Origin: Tannerella sp.
GTDB taxonomy: Bacteria > Bacteroidota > Bacteroidia > Bacteroidales > Tannerellaceae
DNA length: 6,456 nucleotides
NCBI GenBank assembly: GCA_031289515.1
Contig: JAITPH010000264.1
Coordinates: 1-6,456, forward strand
Direction of reading: 5' to 3'
Shown: positions 1 through 3,811 of the stretch, piece by piece
How positions within the stretch are numbered: the first letter of the stretch is position 1
Layout: every line of letters starts with the position of its first letter
Position numbers and translations under genes: made by a program
Notes under the pieces: generated by a model
Databases searched by the model: none
Told to the model about the DNA's origin: nothing
The model's input: only the letters and a program-made list of their open reading frames with translations

Positions 1-73
1 CCACACTTTCGTTGTTACAGCTAACTATCGCTGCTGCAGCCAACATTCCTAAAAATAAATGTTTAAATTTCAT
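1..73 (-). CDS. N-terminus of a lipoprotein, possible fimbrillin-type subunit (partial)
   Basis: The reverse strand opens with ATG at 71-73 and stays open for 24 codons to the window edge. The translated start is Lys-rich, then hydrophobic (LFLGMLAAAA), and ends in IVSC followed by NNES. This is a classic type II signal peptide with lipobox I-V-S-C and the acylated cysteine at residue 19. After lipidation the protein would be anchored in the envelope; the Asn/Glu/Ser residues after the Cys fit an exported Bacteroidetes lipoprotein. The leader just upstream is A-rich (AAAACAAACAAAAGTT before ATG), normal for initiation in this phylum. It lies 151 nt downstream of the DUF3868 gene on the same strand. 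Fimbrillin-type (FimA/Mfa1-like) lipoproteins often follow DUF3575/DUF3868 genes in Bacteroidales, so a fimbrial subunit is a reasonable guess, but the mature domain is outside the window and any lipoprotein family is possible. Confidence 0.8.
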   Translation of the reverse strand, partial: MKFKHLFLGMLAAAAIVSCNNESV

Positions 74-223
74 AACTTTTGTTTGTTTTAAGTTAATAAT
101 AAAATAGTTTAAAGAATTAATAATTTTTTCCATTTTCTAATTGTTTTAATTTGTTAGTATAATATTTGTTATTCATCTCTCTCACTTTCAAGATAATGCT
201 AAATCGTTATTCATAATTCATTA
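74..223 (-). other. AT-rich spacer between the DUF3868 gene and the lipoprotein gene
   Basis: This gap on the minus strand is very AT-rich. I see no stem-loop with a T-run that would make a convincing intrinsic terminator and no full TTTG/TAnnTTTG promoter, so read-through from the upstream operon into the lipoprotein gene is plausible. It contains a 19-codon open frame (176 down to 117, minus strand; peptide starts MNNKYYTNK and ends in TAA). Its ATG is preceded by AAGTGAGAG, the same 9-mer that lies just ahead of the DUF3575 start codon at 2694-2702. The peptide composition (mostly N, K, Y) is what AT-rich non-coding sequence would give, so I do not call it a gene. Confidence 0.5.
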
Positions 224-1867
224 CTACTGTTGGCTTCTACGTCGTTGCGGCGGCGCGGGCGGCGCTTGCGCGTCGTCGGAGCTTTCGCTATCGTCTGTGA
301 TGCCTGCTTCACGGCGACTGTTTACGTTCGCCAGTTTCTTTCTTAACTCTCTGATGTTCGCCGTTGCATCGGTCAGACCGGAGCTTTCGGCTAATTTCAA
401 GAGTCTTTCCGCTTCGCGATAGTTATCCTGCAATAATTGCAGTATACCCATGTTGTTTGCATATTCGGGCGTCGTCGGGTCGGCGAGTTTGAGGAACTTC
501 TCGGCGTCGCGCAGATTGTTTTTCGACAATGCCGCTGCCGCGCCGTTAAGATTTGCTACAGGATCGTCGGGGAACTCTACCCTCGCTACTTCAAATACTT
601 TCAAAAACTCCGGACTGCCGACTTCGTAAGTATTTGCCACTATATACATCTCGTTGAGACTTAGCAGTTGCGGCGCATACGCGATGTTTTCCTTTGCTTC
701 TTCGATCGAGAAGTCCTTTACCGTATAGCTGACTTCACAAACCACGCGACGAAGTTTCGGATACAGTTCTTCGTACATTATCTTATAGGGGCGTCCGCCG
801 CCTATTTTGCTTATTGCCTTCTCGCGCTCGTCCAGGTCGCGTATCGAAGTCATCAGCTTGAATATTTCGCTCTTGTTCGACAGCGGATAGTCTTCGAGCA
901 GCTTGCGCAAGCCGTCCCAGTCTTCGCCGCCTGTCCGGGTATCAAACAGATTTGCCGGCAAGTTGCTGTAATTCATAAAATATTTCATCATCGATTCCGC
1001 ACGTGCAGCCGACAGTTCGGTATTGAATTTCAAAGAACTTTCGGGCGAAGCGAATCCTGCCATATATATGCCCTGCACCGTTATGTCCTTGTTTGTCGAT
1101 ATGGTGCGTATCATTTTGTCTATCTTGGCGAGTTCGGTCTGATTGTGACCGTAGTTCGGCAATATTTCGTTTTGTCCGCGCGGGAAGTCCAGATATGCGT
1201 TTTCCAGTTCGTTACGCACCTTGAGTACTTCTACTTCCGGCTGTATGTATGACGGACGGGGATTTACCCGATAGGGCGGATCTGCTACTATTGCCACCTT
1301 TTCCTTTGTCGTTTCCTCAAATATTCTTGAGCGTGCTATCTTCGATTCGTCGCCGCAACCGCACAGGTCTTCCTCGACGTCGAGAAATGCATCGGTCATC
1401 CAAGGCTCGAACGCTACCGCGAAATGGTAGTTCAGCAGTCCTTTGGGTTTGACGACCGCGTAAGGCAGATTGTTCTCAAATTCCGTATAAGCCCGGTCGT
1501 CGAGTTCCAGTTCGCGGATGTATGCCTTGTTGCGGGCTTGTCCCTGTACATATACTTTCGGCAATTCTATTTCTTCCCTTTCCGAAGCGATAACCGGCGT
1601 AAGTATCTGCGCGAAGTTTGTCGGCACGTCAAGTTTGGACATATCTATATCCATGTCCACGACTAACGAATCGCCTACCTGCTTCATATAATTCTGCTTG
1701 TATGTCACACGATTCTTGCTCTGGGCGGATGCTTTTTCGCTTCCTCCTTCCTTTGATGCATTCTTTTGCCTTACTTGCGTGACGCCGTTGCGCTGTCCTT
1801 GCGCCTCGACTGCCGTACAGAATGTAAAGCCAATCATCAAAACAAATATGTAAATAATCTTGTCCAT
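224..1867 (-). CDS. Secreted DUF3868 / OmpA-like protein with TPR-like C-terminus
   Basis: A 547-residue exported protein. Residues 1-22 form a Sec signal peptide (MDKIIYIFVLMIGF core, likely cut after VEA before Gln23); Cys17 is not in a lipobox. Residues about 55-200 resemble the DUF3868 region of Bacteroidales envelope proteins and include a Cys-Gly-Cys motif (C169, C171). Residues about 222-300 look like an OmpA-type domain: the start YLDFPRGQNEILP, a central strand ITVQGIYMAGFASP, and the helix signature N282, L285-S286, R289-A290. The usual Asp of the peptidoglycan-binding loop is not evident (SPES instead), so cell-wall binding is uncertain. Residues about 402-512 are helical and TPR-like (two VANLNGAAAAL / EYANNMGILQLL type units). 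The C-terminus is a Ser/Asp, Pro and Arg-rich low-complexity tail. The gene starts 6 nt after the DUF3575 stop, so the two are almost certainly co-transcribed and probably act together in the envelope. It ends in tandem stops TAG TAA. The role in fimbria or surface-structure assembly is inferred from family context. Confidence 0.85.
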   Translation of the reverse strand: MDKIIYIFVLMIGFTFCTAVEAQGQRNGVTQVRQKNASKEGGSEKASAQSKNRVTYKQNYMKQVGDSLVVDMDIDMSKLDVPTNFAQILTPVIASEREEIELPKVYVQGQARNKAYIRELELDDRAYTEFENNLPYAVVKPKGLLNYHFAVAFEPWMTDAFLDVEEDLCGCGDESKIARSRIFEETTKEKVAIVADPPYRVNPRPSYIQPEVEVLKVRNELENAYLDFPRGQNEILPNYGHNQTELAKIDKMIRTISTNKDITVQGIYMAGFASPESSLKFNTELSAARAESMMKYFMNYSNLPANLFDTRTGGEDWDGLRKLLEDYPLSNKSEIFKLMTSIRDLDEREKAISKIGGGRPYKIMYEELYPKLRRVVCEVSYTVKDFSIEEAKENIAYAPQLLSLNEMYIVANTYEVGSPEFLKVFEVARVEFPDDPVANLNGAAAALSKNNLRDAEKFLKLADPTTPEYANNMGILQLLQDNYREAERLLKLAESSGLTDATANIRELRKKLANVNSRREAGITDDSESSDDAQAPPAPPQRRRSQQ

Positions 1868-1873
1868 AGTTTA

Positions 1874-2692
1874 TTATTTTAGCATGTATACTACTGATAT
1901 TCCGGCTTTCGTAGCGCCGAAATAATTTATTGCGTCCTTTTCGACCACCTGTTTGCAAGTTACGCATCTCAGTTTTTCGTAGTCGATGTAAGCATATCCG
2001 ACGCCCAGACTGAACTCCATACTGAAACGTGGTGACAGAATCCAATGGTATCCGTATGAGACTCCGGCTCCGATGAACCAGCCGTCAAACGTGTTGATAT
2101 AAACTCCATCTCTGTCTACGTTTCGGTAGATGATCTGATTTCTTGCTTCCTTTTCGCCCAGAACCTCTGCGAGCGGCTTGTAATAATCGTCACCCGATCC
2201 CGGTTTGTACTGCACTCCCGTAACCTTGTCGCCGGCGGCAGTAACCATATCGGCGGGATACGTTCCGTAATAATCTCCGTTTTCATCCTTGTACCTGCCA
2301 ATGTCGAACGGTAGGTCGATCGCACCTATGCTGAACTGGCCGCCAAGCAAATGAATGCCGAAGAAATGCCCGTTAAACTTTTCACAACTCCACCAGCGCA
2401 GTTCCGGTTGAATCATCCAGTGCTTCAGCATCATGCTTTTGCGCTGTTCTACGAACCGGTTATCGGTGCCTTCGAGTCCTACCCATTTGTAGCCTAAAGT
2501 CCACGGATTGTAGTTAATCCCAATATCCAATGTCACCTTCTTTCCGAGCGCTACTTCATAGCCCAGATTCATCGTTGTCGTCGCATCGTATAACAGGTTT
2601 GTCTTCAACGCCATCTCTTGCGCGAATGCCCTCGTTACCGATCCCGTAACCGCCAACACCAACATTGATAACAATAATGCTATATTTTTCAT
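1874..2692 (-). CDS. DUF3575 family outer-membrane beta-barrel-type protein
   Basis: A 272-residue protein with a clear Sec signal peptide (residues 1-24, cut after AFA before Gln25). The mature start ALKTNLLYDATTTMNLGYE is the hallmark opening of DUF3575 proteins of Bacteroidales. Further family-like segments are NYNPWTL (61-66), HWMIQPELRWW (91-101), FGIHLLGGQFS (111-121), GAGVSYGYHWILSPR (208-222), the strand pair up to YIDYEK (235-240) and the end FGATKAGISVVYML. Alternating polar/hydrophobic aromatic strands and a final aromatic-rich strand suggest an outer-membrane beta-barrel. A polar stretch at about 133-203, rich in Asp, Gly and Tyr, looks like an insertion, making this protein longer than the roughly 190 residues I remember for many relatives. 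Two cysteines in RCVTC (C243, C246) could form a disulfide. First gene of the minus-strand operon; the DUF3868 gene follows after 6 nt (TAA TAA ACT ATG). Function is unproven; homologues accompany fimbria-type loci. Confidence 0.87.
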   Translation of the reverse strand: MKNIALLLSMLVLAVTGSVTRAFAQEMALKTNLLYDATTTMNLGYEVALGKKVTLDIGINYNPWTLGYKWVGLEGTDNRFVEQRKSMMLKHWMIQPELRWWSCEKFNGHFFGIHLLGGQFSIGAIDLPFDIGRYKDENGDYYGTYPADMVTAAGDKVTGVQYKPGSGDDYYKPLAEVLGEKEARNQIIYRNVDRDGVYINTFDGWFIGAGVSYGYHWILSPRFSMEFSLGVGYAYIDYEKLRCVTCKQVVEKDAINYFGATKAGISVVYMLK

Positions 2693-2925
2693 ACTCTCAC
2701 TTTTTATGACGATACAAGTCCTCGTTTCGAGGGCGCCTTCGCCCGTACAAATTTTAAACCCTTCCCGTCAATATTATAAAAATTTTACTTCGGGGATTCG
2801 TTCACCCCATTATTTTTTAAAAACATGACTTAACTACAACTATTCCCGCTTCCGGAGCGCCTCTCTCTCTTCTCTCTCATCGTCGCCATGCGCTCCATGG
2901 CAAAAATCATTTCAAAATCACATCG
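2693..2925 (-). promoter_or_regulatory. Hairpin-rich 5' leader region of the DUF3575 operon
   Basis: Read on the minus strand towards the DUF3575 ATG, this stretch shows several short inverted repeats. GCCATG/CATGGC lies at 2885-2901 with a 5-nt loop. GGGG/CCCC arms lie around 2794-2810. GGGCG/CGCCC lies at 2731-2744 with a 4-nt loop, and CCTCG/CGAGG at 2720-2732 with a 3-nt loop. The last two share two bases, so they cannot both form fully. A GA-repeat tract (CT on the plus strand, about 2860-2879) lies between the first and second. The start codon is preceded by AAGTGAGAG. If transcription begins near 2919 the leader is about 225 nt, long enough for post-transcriptional control. An alternative proximal promoter with imperfect boxes (AAAATTTG at 2748-2755, TTTA at 2777-2780) would place the start near 2741. 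No known riboswitch was recognised. Confidence 0.35.
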
Positions 2926-2933
2926 CAAAGATA
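2926..2933 (-). promoter_or_regulatory. Candidate -7 box upstream of the DUF3575 operon
   Basis: The minus strand reads TATCTTTG here, an exact match to the Bacteroidetes -7 consensus TAnnTTTG. No TTTG is found at the expected -33 position (about 2953-2957), so it would need either an activator or a relaxed -33 element. An imperfect palindrome lies at 2962-2983, in the right place for an activator or repressor site. The predicted start is near 2919, about 225 nt before the DUF3575 ATG. Confidence 0.35.
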
Positions 2934-2961
2934 TATATAATTTTAAAAAAAATACTACATT

Positions 2962-2983
2962 TTATACGAAATTTTCGGTATAA
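2962..2983. repeat. Imperfect palindrome, possible operator
   Basis: TTATAC at 2962-2967 pairs with GTATAA at 2978-2983, and the inner GAAA pairs with TTTC, with one extra G on the right side. The 22-bp span has the size and symmetry of a dimeric regulator site. It lies about 30 bp upstream of the minus-strand TATCTTTG box. No specific regulator can be named. Confidence 0.4.
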
Positions 2984-3296
2984 TGTACAAAACCTACCGG
3001 TTTGCCATACGAAATATCGAATTTCGAGGACGAAAGCTAAGGTGAGTTACGATTCCATCGAGGGCTTTTTTGCGGTTTCACCGGCAAAAATCGTCGATTA
3101 ATTCGTTAGAGAATGCAAAACTTGACTAAAAATCCTTCGGCGCTCTTCGCCGTTTGGCGTTAAACCGGAGACCGGTCGAACTGTTTGCATCTCTTTTCTC
3201 AAGTATATGGCGCTTCCGCTTTTTTTACATCCGAAAAACGCTTTCATCGGGTGATTGTTGATAACTCTACGGTTTCATCGAAAAACTAATTTGATG
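2984..3296. other. Non-coding stretch without a recognisable gene
   Basis: No open frame on either strand here shows protein-family features. The stretch has several short inverted repeats, including CGGCG/CGCCG at 3138-3152 with a 5-nt loop. On the minus strand that hairpin is followed by AAGGATTTTTAG, a weak intrinsic-terminator shape. A second small GCG/CGC hairpin on the plus strand near 3212-3221 runs into seven T. On the minus strand the region lies directly downstream of the promoter at 3297-3328, so a short RNA of roughly 160 nt ending near 3130 is possible. Nothing here matches a structured RNA family I can name. Confidence 0.4.
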
Positions 3297-3328
3297 CAAA
3301 GATAAAAAACTTATTTCATATAACCAAA
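3297..3328 (-). promoter_or_regulatory. Consensus Bacteroidetes promoter, minus strand, no adjacent gene
   Basis: On the minus strand TTTG (3325-3328) is followed after exactly 20 nt by TATCTTTG (3297-3304). Both boxes match the Bacteroidetes sigma consensus (TTTG, 19-21 nt, TAnnTTTG) without a mismatch. The start would be near 3290. The nearest downstream gene on this strand, DUF3575, begins about 600 nt away, so the promoter drives either a very long leader or a separate small RNA. Activity is inferred only from the match. Confidence 0.5.
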
Positions 3329-3362
3329 TTATTTATGAATGTTTAACATTTCGATTATTCTT

Positions 3363-3396
3363 TTATATAATAACTGTACGCACGTACATTATATAA
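3363..3396. repeat. Long stem-loop with nested inverted repeats
   Basis: The outer arms TTATATAAT (3363-3371) and ATTATATAA (3388-3396) are perfect reverse complements of 9 bp. Inside them GTACG (3376-3380) and CGTAC (3383-3387) form a second perfect 5-bp stem around the 2-nt spacer CA. Four unpaired bases (AACT) sit on the left side only. Together this gives 14 base pairs in a compact element. It lies between the direct repeats and the minus-strand promoter at 3297-3328. It may be an operator, a transcript-end structure or part of a mobile repeat; it lacks the GC-rich stem of a typical intrinsic terminator. Confidence 0.6.
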
Positions 3397-3444
3397 GAGC
3401 TGTAAAGAATCGAACTTTTTTTTCGTCTGCCGCATCATTTTTTT

Positions 3445-3549
3445 TCTGTTTTCGTTTATCCTGTCCCGTCATGTCGACCGCAGCGCAGCGGAGTGGAGAC
3501 ATCTCGTGTGTCTTCTGCTTTCGCTTTTCCTGTCCCGTCATGTCGACCG
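3445..3549. repeat. Two copies of a 36-bp direct repeat (dispersed-repeat-like)
   Basis: Copies at 3445-3480 and 3514-3549 agree at 33 of 36 positions; the last 22 bases, ending GTCATGTCGACCG, are identical. The repeat period is 69 bp. After copy 1 comes CAGCGCAGCGGAGTGGAGACATCTC, whose GACAT can pair with the ATGTC of the repeat. After copy 2 comes CCTTCGCAAACTCGCAATGACG, and then CATGACGG at 3584-3591, the reverse complement of the CCGTCATG within each copy. Such mixtures of GTCATTGCGAG-like and GTCATGTCGAC-like words are typical of dispersed intergenic repeats in many Bacteroidota genomes, as I recall. The open frames across it on both strands owe their repeated peptide words to the repeat and are not genes. 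Confidence 0.7.
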
Positions 3550-3716
3550 GCCTTCGCAAACTCGCAATGACGAAATACGTTCGCATGACGGAATACTTGC
3601 CGCTGCAAGCAGTCAATGAACGAAACAACTCCTGAAAATGTATTGGAGAATTGAATTAGTCGAATGCAATTGTTGTATCTAACACCTTAGCCACCTCCAT
3701 ATATGTTTTCGGGATA

Positions 3717-3747
3717 CAAAAGTACAAACTTTGTTCGGAATGACAAA
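3717..3747 (-). promoter_or_regulatory. Consensus Bacteroidetes promoter, minus strand, divergent to the REC-PEP gene
   Basis: On the minus strand TTTG (3744-3747) is followed after 19 nt by TACTTTTG (3717-3724), an exact match to both boxes. The start would be near 3710. The transcript would immediately contain a 14-codon open frame (ATG at 3698-3700, stop TAA at 3656-3658; peptide MEVAKVLDTTIAFD) with a GGAGGTG motif at its front, then pass through the direct repeats. There is no normal-sized gene downstream on this strand for about 1 kb. The promoter is interleaved with the plus-strand promoter at 3730-3764. Confidence 0.5.
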
Positions 3748-3764
3748 ATATTTTCGTAATTTTG
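3730..3764 (+). promoter_or_regulatory. Promoter of the receiver / PEP-binding gene
   Basis: TTTG (3730-3733) and TAATTTTG (3757-3764) match the Bacteroidetes -33 and -7 boxes. The spacer is 23 nt, slightly longer than the usual 19-21. Start of transcription would be near 3771, giving a leader of about 40 nt before the ATG at 3812. It is the only plus-strand TAnnTTTG match I found close to this gene. The -33 boxes of this promoter and of the divergent minus-strand promoter each lie inside the spacer of the other. Confidence 0.55.
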
Positions 3765-3811
3765 CCGATAAATTTTATCTAACACGTCATCGACTTTATT
3801 TAACAGCCTAT

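Noticed and set aside
437..1666. Plus-strand frames opposite the DUF3868 gene (the longest at 668-1252)
   Set aside because: Composition is that of a shadow frame, and the opposite strand encodes a convincing signal peptide and OmpA-like domain.
1629..2325. Minus-strand frames at 1629-2045 and 2116-2325 in other phases
   Set aside because: They overlap the DUF3868 and DUF3575 genes on the same strand; the real genes have signal peptides, 6-nt operon spacing and family motifs.
3205..3230. Plus-strand intrinsic terminator ending in seven T
   Set aside because: The stem before the T-run is only 3-4 bp and no plus-strand gene ends upstream of it.
3388..3460. Minus-strand GTTCGATTC resembling a tRNA T-loop
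   Set aside because: The T-stem has a mismatch, no 7-bp acceptor partner is found at the right distance and the upstream sequence is repeat and A-rich, so no cloverleaf forms.
3445..3549. CRISPR array
   Set aside because: Only two repeat copies with one 33-bp spacer; the spacer is itself GC-rich repeat-like sequence and there are no cas genes in the window.
3339..3635. 98-codon plus frame and 79-codon minus frame in the intergenic region
   Set aside because: Both peptides repeat words (CPVMST, or VDMTGQ and KRKQK) because they cross the 36-bp direct repeat; open in both directions, no start signal, no family resemblance.
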